A DNA stretch of 64,000 nt, from the NCBI GenBank assembly GCA_024516035.1, contig CM044963.1:29076748-29140747 (forward strand), given 5' to 3'. Within the stretch, counting starts at the first letter, position 1. Each line of letters begins with the position of its first letter. Origin of the DNA: Bactericera cockerelli. Lineage: Eukaryota > Arthropoda > Insecta > Hemiptera > Triozidae. Under the pieces are notes generated by a model. The model did no database searches and was not told where the DNA came from. It saw only the letters and a program-made list of their open reading frames with translations. A program made the translations under genes and the position numbers. Shown here one piece after another: positions 9,641 to 19,084 of this stretch.

Positions 9641-10930
9641 TGAAAAGAAAATAAAGTACCAATAACAAAAGAGAAAGAGGAACAAGAAGGAGAACAACAA
9701 CGGGCAAATAGGGATGCCAAGGAGGCGAAGTAAAAGAAAAAGCATAAGAATAGCAGGAGGTATAAAAGTAGAAGAAAAAACAAAGGTAAGATAGAGAAAG
9801 ATGAAAAAAAAAGTAGAGATCAAGACAAAGAAATGGCTACAGACCGAGGAAAAAAATAAATACAAAGAAGATGAAAAAAAAAAAACATAAGAATACCAAA
9901 AAGTATGGTGGATGGAACAAGAGAAAATGACATAAAGAAAGTTCCAGGATAAAAAGAAAAATGGAAAGAAAAATAATAAGAAAACAGGTAAAGAAGAATT
10001 TAGAAGCAGAAGAAATGGACTTTACGAAGGACGTGAAGTAGAAGAAAAAGCAAAAGAACTGTCGAAAGTCTGGTGGATAGAAAAAGATAAAAAAAAGTAC
10101 CAACCAAGACAGAGGAATGGGTACAGCAGACAAAAAATTACGAATAAGATGAAGTAAAATAAAAGCATAACAAGTAACAGAAGAACAGAAAGTATGGTGA
10201 ATGGAAAAAGAGAAAATTGCATTAATAAAAAACGAATAAAGAAAGAGAAGAACATTACTAGTAAACAAAGACGAATATTAAGGAGGCGAAGTGAAAGATA
10301 AAGCTTAAGAAAAGTTGAATGTAGCCAGCGTCGATGGCATGTTGAATACACCGGTTCCCTTCAGAACACCGAAGTTAAGCGACATCCAGCGAGGTTAAGA
10401 CTTGGATGGGTGACCATTCAAATTCTAATTCTCGTGACGCTGGCTTTTCCCGGCCCCACTCAGGCTGGGTGAGGTCAATGTGAGTAGCAGGTTTGTGAGT
10501 TTCCTGCGAATGGAGGGTAAAACCCCCGTCGTGATATGACCATGGCAGTTGAAAGCGACGTTAAACCCCACTTAAAAAAATGTGGGTTAAATGTGTTAAA
10601 AGAATGTGGGTTAAATGATAAAAGTGAGAAAAATAAGTACCAATAACAAAGGAGAAATGTGAATAGAAAGAAGAATCGTGACTAATAAAGAAGACTGATT
10701 AAAGTAGGTGGATGGAAAAAGAGAAAGAACATAAATTAGCGACTAATATAGAAAGAGAAATTTCGAAGAGAAAGAATGAGAAGAAGAGGCAAAAGAAGAT
10801 AAACAAATGGAGCATTGAAGAAGGAGGCAAAATGGAATAAAAATCAAAAGAATAGTCAGTAGTATGGTTGATGGAAATAGATAAATAAAAAAAAGTACCA
10901 CTCAATAAAAAAGAATTGAAAAGCAAAGAA
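9641..10930. repeat. Degenerate purine-rich tandem repeat region
   Basis: Two motifs recur at irregular spacing. AAGTACCAATAACAAA-type occurs near 9653, 10095, 10637 and 10884. GGTGGATGGAAAAAGAGAAA-type occurs near 9905, 10068, 10194, 10702 and 10863. A 5S-derived SINE (10322-10580) interrupts it. The Phe/Leu/Ser-rich minus ORFs are compositional. Confidence 0.55.
10322..10580 (+). mobile_element. 5S rRNA-derived SINE, family D, copy 3 (reference copy)
   Basis: The head 10324-10415 aligns in order with arthropod 5S rRNA: GAATACACCGGTTC (10344-10357), ACCGAAGTTAAGC (10368-10380, the internal A-box region) and CTTGGATGGGTGACC (10401-10415, the C-box region). The core at 10433-10531 is shared with tRNA-headed family E. 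The tail ends TTAAACCCCACTTAAAAAAA. The 5S match covers about 90 bp and the rest is unrelated, so it is a SINE3-type element, not a 5S gene. Confidence 0.88.
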
Positions 10931-11587
10931 AAGGGATTGATTTTATTTATTTTTTATTTAGGTACTACAATATAAATTTACATAAAAAAGTTTTGAGCCA
11001 GGCACGCGCCGGTATGGTTGCAAGTCATGTGCTCGAATTTCTAAATTTTCAACATCAAAATTTTAAGTATATGAATGTAAAAAAATAAATACAGTCAAAT
11101 TACCCCCTTCCAGTCAAGAAACGAAGTAAGTATATAAAATTTGTATAGGTTGGTACATAATACCTTTTTTTCTGTATAAAAAATGCTATGAGAAAGTGCC
11201 AGCATATGACAGAGATTGGATGTAGTTTCCATTCTTGAAAGAGTGATAGCATTCTGACGTCGAAAAGGGAAAGTGCCTTGCCGAAAATATGGAAAACAAA
11301 GAAAATGTTAATAAATAAATCATACCCATCCAGCACGCTCGTCACTCAAAAAAGCCTAAAGAAAAATTTCTGTCTATATACATTTATTCAACAACAAAAA
11401 AATCGTGTAAATCATGTTTGTACTAGGCGTTGTCCCGTGCTTCGCAACGATGCGATGATTTATTTGAATTCAACTGGCGCAATGGATGTATGGGATAACG
11501 CAGCCGTGCGAGAATTTCTTTATCTATTTATTGTTTTTAAATCTATAATAAATAATTGTGTTTCTTTGTGTTATTATATCACAATTT
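10931..11587. other. Intergenic DNA, nothing recognised
   Basis: AT-rich. Small ORFs on both strands overlap each other and show no domain signal. Confidence 0.5.
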
Positions 11588-11736
11588 TAGTGCGTATAGC
11601 AGAATCATAGGACTTTTCCATATCTTTTAATACCCTATTATCTTATGTTTGTCTATAGTTCCGCCACTGGTCGCTGCTCACAATAAAGCAGCTACTCATT
11701 TTTTCTCACGAGGTATAATGAGTGGACCCCAAAATT
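11588..11736 (-). mobile_element. tRNA-derived SINE, family A, 3' part (minus)
   Basis: The minus strand reads GGGGTCCACTCATTATACCT, then AGCTGCTTTATTGTGAGCAG, CGACCAGTGGCGGAACTATA and TAAAAGATATGGAAAAGTCC. This is the distal two thirds of family A without the tRNA-like head. Confidence 0.78.
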
Positions 11737-11761
11737 AAAAAAAAAAAAAAAAAACACCCGC

Positions 11762-11808
11762 CACATCTCTCTCTGTCCCTCTCTCTCTCTGTCTCTCTCT
11801 CTCTCTAT
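11762..11808. repeat. (CT)n microsatellite
   Basis: CTCTCT run with GT interruptions. Confidence 0.9.
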
Positions 11809-11860
11809 TTAAATCTATGGTGTGAGTTAGCATTAATCTCGTCTGATGGTTGCCTTAAAA

Positions 11861-12757
11861 TATATACAGGGTCTTCATAAAGTCTCACCCAGGCCTAGGT
11901 TTCTCAAAAACGACTCAGAATATCAAAAAACGCAAAAACCCGTATTCCTTTATATTTAGGGGGATTGATTTTCAGCCAATTTTTTTTTGCCTACACGGCC
12001 CCAGTCAGGCTGGGCATGGACCAACTTTAAAATCTTAAATAGAATGGTATGTCTTGTGGCATATTGTTTTAAAGTTCTTATTGAGAGAAGTTCATTACAA
12101 TAAATTTCAGCGTGCTACGACTTACCGTTCTTGAGATACAGGGTCGGACGTCCTGCGTAATATCCATATATTTTGACCTATAACTCGTTAACTGTAAATT
12201 ATGGAGAAAATTTTTCTTGTTAATAATAACTCCTTATGACAAGACCTTTCGAACAAGTTATAACTCGACATACTCTGTTGATGTTAGTTTCTGGTCGGTT
12301 TCGTCAGCCAGCCGGACGAACAGTCGAAAAAATTTAACGAAAAAACAAATCAAGTTTTAACTTGTTCGAAAGTTCTTGCCATAATGAGTTATTATAAAGG
12401 AGAAAATTTTTCTCCATAATTTACGGTTAACGAGTTATAGGTCAAAATATATGGATATTACGCAGGACGTCCGACCCTGTATCTCAAGAACGGTAAGTCG
12501 TAGCTCACTGAAATTTATTTTAATGAACTTCTCTTAATAAGACCTTTAAAACAATGTGCCACAAGACATACCATTCTGTTTAAGATTTTAAAGTTGGTCC
12601 ATGCCCAGCCTGACTGTAGCCATGTAGGCAAAAAAAAATTGGCTGAAAATCAATCCCCCTAAATATAAAGGGATACGGGTTTTTGCGTTTTTTGATATTC
12701 TGAGTCGTTTTCGAGAAACCTAGGCCTGGGTGAGACTTTATGAAGACCCTATATATA
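11861..12757. mobile_element. Foldback (long inverted-repeat) element, ~0.9 kb
   Basis: Two arms of about 400 bp in inverted orientation around a spacer of about 80 bp (12268-12350). The ends read AGGGTCTTCATAAAGTCTCA and its complement near 12747. Paired landmarks include CATATATTTTGACCTATAAC against GTTATAGGTCAAAATATATG. No coding capacity. A transcript would fold into a long hairpin. Relics lie at 34041 and 58061. Confidence 0.88.
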
Positions 12758-12814
12758 TATTTTTATATAAATATAGATCTCTCGTCTTCACCTCAGTCCC
12801 AGACTAGTACTGTG

Positions 12815-12973
12815 TCTGTCCCGGTAGCTCAGTGGTAAAGGCGTCACTCTGTGAATCCAGAGATTCCAGAGGTCGCGGGTTTGAAACCCAGCCGAGACAT
12901 GACAAGTTATCTTCATGACAAGATTTTTACCCCATAACAATACGTCTTGGGTTTACTGCTGGAATAATGGGAC
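12815..12973 (+). mobile_element. tRNA-derived SINE, family B, copy 3, 5' part
   Basis: Best head in the window: CCCGGTAGCTCAGTGGTAAA, CTGTGAATCCAGAGATTC and GGTCGCGGGTTTGAAACCC. It is split at GGGACTTAA by the piggyBac-like insertion, and its 3' end resumes at 14218 with TAGTCCTAATCGAGCAGTAT. Confidence 0.9.
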
Positions 12974-12977
12974 TTAA

Positions 12978-14213
12978 CCCGTGAGTACACGCACATAGGG
13001 AAAAATTCTCACACGCTCGGAAAAAAACGCTAGAACTTGATCAATATTGGTCCTAACCTGTAGGGACCTAGAGTAGCTGTTGATAATATGTTTATCTAGA
13101 TGTATCCACAGTCCCTTGAGCTATTTTCAATTTCTGTTGCCCGTGACGTGGCGAAAAGTTCAGATCGGTCTGAAATGTGAGAATTTTTTTCATCGCGCGT
13201 GTACAGACGTAACTTTTTTTTTGAGAGTTTTTTTTTTTCTTTTTTCAAGTTTTACGTAGGGACCGGGCGGTTAAGTCGCTGTTGCAATGTTGCATCCTGG
13301 AGACCAAAATTTTTTTGTTGTTGCATATTTGGCATCGTATTTGTACAAGAATCGATCCTATATCTGTTCTAATACTAACAACCTACCTCAAAAAGGCCAT
13401 ATATGGATGTCCGGTCCCTCGTTAAAATTTTGATAACAGCCACATGTGTGTTTTCGGTCCCAGAGACAAAAACATCCACATATGGCCGTTCGGTAACGAA
13501 CGTGTTAATTAAATATTTATAATAATTAGTTTTAATAATTAATTAATATAATAATAACAATTGTTTTAAATGAAAATAATATATTTTTTAAAGAAAATTA
13601 GTGTGTTTACCTACCTAATCCGTGATTGTTCACTATTGTTATAATAATTATTATAATGATTTTTAACTAACAAAATAGAAATTTTTAACTAACATTAATA
13701 AAATTTCTTTGTAATAATATTAGGTAGTTAGGTACCTCCCTACACTTTTTTTGCTAGATACTGAAATAATTAGTATTCTTTGTAATCTTTCTCCACCTAT
13801 TATAATGGGTACCTACCTACCTACCTACCTCCTGGTACGATCTGAGTACATTTATATTTTTATCGTTTCTGTTTTTAGCTTTTAGAAGTACCTAAACAAA
13901 TATAATAACATAATATTCTTGATTATAAGATATACTGTGAATTGCCCTAAAAACTTATGTCAGTTTGGCTAACGGTGAACAAATTTTGGAAAATAAGAAA
14001 AATGTCAAATCAGGGGTTCGAACTGCAACCATTTGGAAAAAAAGTTGCTAAAACTACTTTAAATATAGTTTAAATGCATTAGTCAACTTAATCTATCTTA
14101 AAAATATTACATAATTCTTCAAGCAGAACGAAATACAAAGCAAAACCAGGTGTGAGAATTTTTTTCATCGCGCGTGTACAGACGTTCGGATTTTTGGCGC
14201 GTGTACTCACAGG
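12978..14213. mobile_element. piggyBac-like non-autonomous element (1236 bp) with TTAA duplication
   Basis: The ends are CCCGTGAGTACACGC and, on the other strand, CCTGTGAGTACACGC. They are flanked on both sides by TTAA (12974-12977 and 14214-14217). The TTAA target and CCY-initial inverted ends are the hallmark of piggyBac. Subterminal AAATTCTCACACG blocks are inverted between the two sides. No transposase reading frame is visible. Removing it restores a continuous family B SINE (GGGACTTAATAGTCC). Confidence 0.85.
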
Positions 14214-14217
14214 TTAA

Positions 14218-14265
14218 TAGTCCTAATCGAGCAGTATATAAAAGTTTATATTATTATTTTTTATG
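14218..14265 (+). mobile_element. tRNA-derived SINE, family B, copy 3, 3' end
   Basis: TAGTCCTAATCGAGCAGTAT and a TTATTATT tail continue the SINE interrupted at 12973. Confidence 0.85.
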
Positions 14266-14780
14266 GTTCACACCTTTCCCCTAGTTCCTATAACCCCCGC
14301 TCTACCCGATACTCAGAAACCTAGTCGGGTAAATCGGAGCTAGACTCGGAAACTGTCGTCTCTCCGTCTGATGACAGAGCTCCTAACCAGGATTGACAAT
14401 GCACTCTAAGCTGATTAGCTAAGTGCCTCGGGTGCTGTGACTGTCAAATAAGTGGGGGGGGGGTCATTGGGGGGCAGAAGAGAAAGAGAACTGAAAACGG
14501 AAAGGGGGTAGGCGGGTTATAATACTTCAGGGGCTGACGATTAACGGGGAATGATGTAGGGGCGGGGTAGGTCAGAAGAAAAGGAGAGTTGACAATAGAA
14601 AGGGGGGAGGGAGTGTCAAATGAAATGTGTGTGTGTATTTGGGGGGGGGGCGCGGGGGGTGTCCCAATGGCTCCCAATGTTTTGGAAACCAGCCTGTTGA
14701 AATGTTTCGATGCATACTGCATCCAAACTTTATTATTATTAGTGGGTAGTAAGCCACGATAATTATCACACCACCCTTTA
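14266..14780. other. Intergenic DNA with G-rich runs
   Basis: Contains several runs of 8-10 G (near 14452, 14641). Short minus ORFs here are Pro-rich and overlap in two frames, so they are not credible. Confidence 0.5.
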
Positions 14781-14945
14781 TTACCGTCCAGCTTTGAGAT
14801 AGTCAGGACGCTCGTCCAACCACCCACATCAACCTCACCCAGCCTGGGTAGGGCCGGTAATGTCGTAATGTCAGTCTTACGTGTTCGGAGGAAACACAAT
14901 TTTCTGTTCGAAAAGCCTGCCCCAACCGGAAATCGAACTCAGGAT
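14781..14945 (-). mobile_element. tRNA-derived SINE, family E, partial
   Basis: Contains ACCTCACCCAGCCTGGGTAG and GGCCGGTAATGTCG (core), then CTGCCCCAACCGGAAATCGA (B-box side on the minus strand). Both ends are truncated and it abuts a CT tract. Confidence 0.72.
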
Positions 14946-15027
14946 CTCTCTCTCCCTTTTTGTGCTTTTCTCTCTTATCTTTCTCTCCTTGTCTCTCTCT
15001 CTCTCATCTCTCTCTCTCTCTCTGTCG

Positions 15028-15062
<35 letters not shown>
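14946..15062. repeat. (CT)n microsatellite
   Basis: CTCTCT-rich run. The three overlapping plus-strand ORFs here are artefacts of it. Confidence 0.9.
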
Positions 15063-16140
15063 GCTTCCATAACAAGCGGATATTTAAAACGGCTTACAAC
15101 CCTAAGTCAATAAAACGATTAAGTTGCAAAGGAGAAGGATAAGAAGTTGAGGGTTCTGCCTTCTTAACCCTGAATGTCAAAGAATATTCGCACATATTTT
15201 CTCATTTTTTTTAACGAGGGAATTATTTCAGTGGGCGGAAAAATTGTAAAGGGTGATTAAAAAAAGTAATGAAATCTGTTAACCACTTATATTATGGACC
15301 ATTTAGAGGGGGTCAACTCTACAACAAAAGGTGAGAAAAAGCTTTCTAACGGAGAGACCCGCCCCTCAAGTTGAAAAAATATATCGAATATTTTTAGTTA
15401 CGTCTTACCTGTTGGAAAGTTACAAAAAATCCACTCCTATTACCTACAAGACGTCAGCTTTCTTTTCACGTGAAAAGCATAGATATTACACTTTCAGGGA
15501 CGGCCATAGGAGGAAAAACTTAAAGGAAATTTTTATTTTACTATGATTATTATTTTACTTTTTCACTGTACTTCGGTTACTACCTAATTCACCTCCCTAA
15601 ATTTTACAAATTAATCTCATTTATTTATTTATTTAATATGTTATTTTTTTAGAAATGTTGTAATTTCTAACCAATCTTGGTTTGTCAATAATAATATCAC
15701 AAAATTCCTTTTTTATAGCTATAGGGGCGCGGACTTCCATTGTTATAGACCTCTCTTTAAATAAATGTTCATAATTTTTTTTTGTTATAACATTTTGCTT
15801 CTTGGCTTAATTTTTGAATTTAATTTTTCACAAATTAGAACCCATGCCATCATCATCATAGATAGGCGTCATCGTGAACGATGGTAGCCAGACAGTGGAG
15901 GAATGACTCAGCACTTCTACCACTGTCTTAACAAGGAGCTAAATAATTGACAAGGGCCCCCAGAACCAAGCCAATGCTAGCCTATACTCCCTGTTTATAG
16001 TACCCCAAAAGTCCATCAATGCACTAAGAAGGTCAGATTTTTTTTTTCTCAAACTAATACAAGTGCTTAAATTTTGTAGTTAAATTTGAAGTAACCAATA
16101 ATATTGCATCCAAATAACACGAAACGAATATCCCTAAACA
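15063..16140. other. Intergenic DNA, nothing recognised
   Basis: AT-rich with no element or coding signal. The 71-codon ORF at 15331 shows no recognisable domain. Confidence 0.5.
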
Positions 16141-16310
16141 ACCTGCTAAGCCAAGTAGCGTAGAAATCCCTTGGTTCGAATCCAACCCAGTGCATGAATT
16201 TTTCTTTATTAATTTGAGTTTGTGACCACATAGTTAATAATAAGACTCTGAGGTTTAGGTGGTAGAATATGCTTTTGAGCATTAACCTCTCCTGGTGGTT
16301 ACCTTCCACT
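16141..16310 (+). mobile_element. tRNA-derived SINE, family C, copy 2
   Basis: AAGTAGCGTAGAAATCCC, GGTTCGAATCCAACCCAGTG (B box), TTTGTGACCACATAGTTAAT, AAGACTCTGAGGTTTAGGTG, then CTCCTGGTGGTTACCTTCCA. The A-box side is degraded. Confidence 0.82.
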
Positions 16311-16324
16311 AAATCTGGTTACCT

Positions 16325-16560
16325 TCAGAGTGTCTTGGTAGCTCAATGGCAAAAGCGGCACTCTCGCACTCTGTGAATCCAGAGATTCCAGAGGTTCGAA
16401 ACTCAACCGAAACATTACTAGTTATCCTGTCAGTTGGGATATTACTACATAATAATTCGTCTTGGGCTTACTACTGGATTAATGGGACTTATCGGGACTT
16501 ATAATAGTCCTAATTGGGCAATGTAAATAAGGCGACTTTATTATATTTATAAAGATTGTT
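16325..16560 (+). mobile_element. tRNA-derived SINE, family B, copy 4
   Basis: Starts GTCTTGGTAGCTCAATGG. Contains CTGTGAATCCAGAGATTCC, the ACATAATAATTCGTCTTGGG module and AATAGTCCTAATTGGGCAAT, and ends in GTTATTATTATTG. Confidence 0.85.
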
Positions 16561-16739
16561 GTTATTATTATTGTTAAATAAACCTCAAACACCCATACTT
16601 CACGATCCGCTTGTTTATTTAGTTCCTAAAGGGTTAATCTGGGAACAGCTGGAGTATCCTGAGGAATTGAAAGTTTATCAGGAGAAAACTTTTCACATCT
16701 TCTTCTTTCCCATAAAATATGTCTTACTCTCTCCATCCA

Positions 16740-17275
16740 TTGTTAAAACATCTCTTTCTCTCTTCATCTACAGATAAAACATCTCTTTCTCTATTTATCT
16801 ACGCATAAAACATCTTTTTCTCCCCTTATCTACAGATAATCTCTCTCTCCATCTACACGTAAAAACATCTCTTCTCTCTCTCTCCATCTACAGATAAAAC
16901 ATCTCTTCTCTCTCTCTCCATCTACAGATAAAACATCTCTTCTCTCTCTCTCCATCTACAGATGAAACTTCTCTTTCTCTTCCATCTACACATAAAACAT
17001 CTCTTTCTCTCCCCATCTACAGATAAAACATCTCTTTCTCTTTCCATCTACACATAAAACATATCTTTTTCTCTCCATCTACACATAAAACATCTCTTCT
17101 CTCTTCATCTACACATAAAACATCTCTTTAACTCTTTATCAACAGATAAAACATCTCTTTCTCTCTTCATCTACAGATAAAACATCTCTTTCTCTCTTCA
17201 TCTACACATAAAATATCTTCTTCTCTCTTCTTCTTCCGATAAAACATCCTTTTCTCTCTTGCTCCGCAGATAAAA
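16740..17275 (+). repeat. 34-bp pyrimidine-rich minisatellite, about 16 copies
   Basis: The unit contains CATCTACAGATAAAACATCT followed by CTTCTCTCTCTC, with a period near 34 bp (clean copies at 16880-16985). ACAG and ACAC variants alternate. Confidence 0.85.
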
Positions 17276-17504
17276 TACAATAGTTTGTCCTCTTCCGCCT
17301 TGCAAAGGACTTAAGTTTAAGTTTGTTATGAATATTGAATCCTATCTAAGTCGGGTGTAACCGAGTGAACTAATCTGTTGGGGATATTATCGATGATGTC
17401 CGTATCTTCTTATTGATGCTTTTTCATCTGTTACTTCCGATAAATTTCTAATATTAGAAATCGGAAGTATTTTGTTCATTGGTTTTATATTTTTCCTTAA
17501 TAGT
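17276..17504. other. Spacer, nothing recognised
   Basis: Unique-looking AT-rich sequence without a supported feature. Confidence 0.5.
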
Positions 17505-17798
17505 AGTCACTGTGGCAGAGTGAGTTAGCGCGCTAGGCATTGCACACATGGTGACCTGGGTTCGATCCCCAGCGGGGCAGGAATTTTTCTGCTCTGTACT
17601 TGGTTTTCGGGGTCCACTCATACCTCGTGAGGAAAAATGAGTAGCTGCTTTGATGTGAAGCTGCGACCAGTGGCAGAATCATAGGCAAACAAATACAAGA
17701 TATTGTAAATTAAAGTGGTAAAGTCCTATGATTCTGCGCTACCCACTAAAATTGTGACATAATAACACAAAGAAAAAGCATTATTATTATTATTATTA
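17505..17798 (+). mobile_element. tRNA-derived SINE, family A, copy 3 (reference copy)
   Basis: Head GTCACTGTGGCAGAGTGAGT then TAGCGCGCTAGGC. B box GGGTTCGATCCCC. Middle CGACCAGTGGCAGAATCATA. End CTACCCACTAAAATTGTGAC and a (ATT)n tail. Confidence 0.9.
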
Positions 17799-17854
17799 TT
17801 CCTTAATTTATTTATTTCTTCGTTGTAGTTTTTTTTTTACTGTCTAACAGACAA

Positions 17855-18052
17855 TATTAGCGTCGATGGCGTTGTATGCACCGGTTCGCTTTGGATAACC
17901 GAAGTTAGGCAACGTCCAGCGAGGTAAAGACTTCGTTTTGCTGGCGTTCCGACCCAACCCAGGCTGGATGAGGTTGACGTAGGTAGCAGATTTGTGAGTT
18001 TCCTGCAAATGGAGGGTAACACCCCCGTTGAAAGCGACGTTTAAAAACGAAT
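17855..18052 (+). mobile_element. 5S rRNA-derived SINE, family D, copy 4 (internally deleted)
   Basis: The head TAGCGTCGATGGCGTTG and ACCGAAGTTAGGCAACGTCC lead directly into the core (CAGGCTGGATGAGG, TTTCCTGCAAATGGAGGGTA). The GGATGGGTGACC C-box stretch is lost. Ends GAAAGCGACGTTTAAA. Confidence 0.83.
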
Positions 18053-18700
18053 TTGAAAAAGGACACTTTCCTAGAGTTTGGTATTCCTAATCAAGTAATC
18101 GTGTTGTTTAAAAAATGAACCATCTATATTGCTACTAGGGCTGCAAAAGGTTCTCTTATTTCTTCAAGTTGAACTTTTAAAACGAAATTTTCAACAAGTA
18201 ATACTGTTCTTTGATTTCAGGAATTCCAGCATGTACTCAAAGATAACTCTTCACTTCTCCAGGAAAAACTAAATTGATCCCTGATAATGGACCTGAGAAA
18301 ATAATCTTTATATACTTATTGATATTTCGTTTATAAAAAAGTGCCAAGTTTAAAAATAAAATAAAAAAGTAATAATTACAATATTAATCAGTACTTAAAT
18401 AAATTTCTTTTCATTCGTGGAATCATTATAATTGTAGGTATTTAATTTTAAATAGAATTTATATAAAAAACTGGAAATCAAGTTTAGATTTCTTACTTTG
18501 AATAAGTATAAGTATTTCCAGCACCTACTAACTTGAAATATCTTGAATAACTTTAAAACGATCCAAAACTTTATTATTCCTCAGTGCAATTAAAAAGAAA
18601 ACGGCTTTTCTGTTGAAAAATAACTAAATCAGCAGTTAAAAGTTTGACTCAGTATTTTCTTGTTATATTTTAGACAATATAATTGGTATATTTTATAATT
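18053..18700. other. AT-rich region upstream of the Beat gene
   Basis: No ORF or repeat recognised. It may hold regulatory sequence of the downstream gene, but nothing specific can be read. Confidence 0.45.
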
Positions 18701-18738
18701 ATATAAAGTGTAGTTGGTTCACTTGAAAGACTCATTCA
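18701..18738 (+). promoter_or_regulatory. Predicted core promoter of Beat-like gene (TATA box + initiator)
   Basis: TATATAAA at 18701-18708 is followed by TCATTC at 18733-18738, an exact match to the arthropod initiator TCAKTY. Taking its A (18735) as +1 puts the TATA box 34 bases upstream, close to normal spacing. The implied 5'UTR is 207 nt if no upstream intron exists. The region is AT-rich, so chance TATA matches are easy; the spacing is the main argument. Confidence 0.42.
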
Positions 18739-18822
18739 GCAGTGAATTTTTCGGATCAGCATTTTTCTGTTGTACGCATAGTCTTCAAAGAGTAAAAATA
18801 CACTTGAAATATTCATTCGGCA

Positions 18823-18846
18823 ATGAATATACTGGATCAGCAGTGA
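18823..18846 (+). CDS. Upstream ORF in the 5'UTR (7 codons)
   Basis: ATG at 18823 opens MNILDQQ and stops at TGA 18844-18846, inside the 20-bp minisatellite. I saw no other ATG before the main start at 18942. It could lower initiation at the main start if the predicted 5'UTR is right. Confidence 0.35.
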   Translation: MNILDQQ

Positions 18847-18948
18847 ATAGATTGGATCAGCAGTGAATATATTGGATCAGCAGTGAATACATTGGATCAG
18901 CAGTGACTATATTGGATCAGCGTTGAATATATTGGATCAGCATGACTC
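18834..18948 (+). repeat. 20-bp minisatellite spanning the Beat start codon
   Basis: Units begin GGATCAGCAGTGAATATATT at 18834, 18854, 18874, 18894, 18914 and 18934, exactly 20 bp apart. In the sixth unit GGATCAGCATG carries the initiator ATG (18942). A related GGATCAGC sits at 18754. Confidence 0.88.
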
Positions 18949-19008
18949 ATGATTGCTGGCGCGTGCTCATTGTGAATTGCTTGCTGATCCTAACCATTTG
19001 CGTCAGAG
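18942..19008 (+). CDS. beat: Beat-like Ig protein, exon 1: start and signal peptide
   Basis: 22 codons plus one base, beginning MTHDCWRVLIVNC. A hydrophobic core LIVNCLLILTICV makes a convincing signal peptide. The exon stops at AGAG with donor GTAAGT at 19009. It ends in phase 1, and exon 2 at 56444 supplies the two bases needed (giving Gly), so the exons join in frame. Beat proteins are insect Ig-superfamily ligands, secreted or membrane-tethered, that act with Side-family receptors in motor-axon defasciculation and synaptic targeting. Assignment of this exon to the gene rests on strand, phase, donor quality and the signal peptide. The 37 kb gap makes an alternative first exon possible. Confidence 0.62.
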
Positions 19009-19084
19009 GTAAGTTTTTACATTCTAATTTATTTTTGGAAAAAAAAACTTGCTCAAATTTTGTAATTGAAAGTCGTGTGATGTA

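Noticed and set aside
10324..10415. Possible 5S rRNA gene
   Set aside because: Only ~90 of ~120 bases resemble 5S; the 3' third is replaced by SINE core and several conserved positions differ.
12815..12900. Possible functional tRNA gene
   Set aside because: A and B boxes present but no cloverleaf acceptor pairing, and the sequence continues into a repeated SINE body found six times.
14444..14899. 151-codon Pro-rich minus ORF
   Set aside because: Overlaps a SINE fragment and G-runs; another frame is open over the same stretch.
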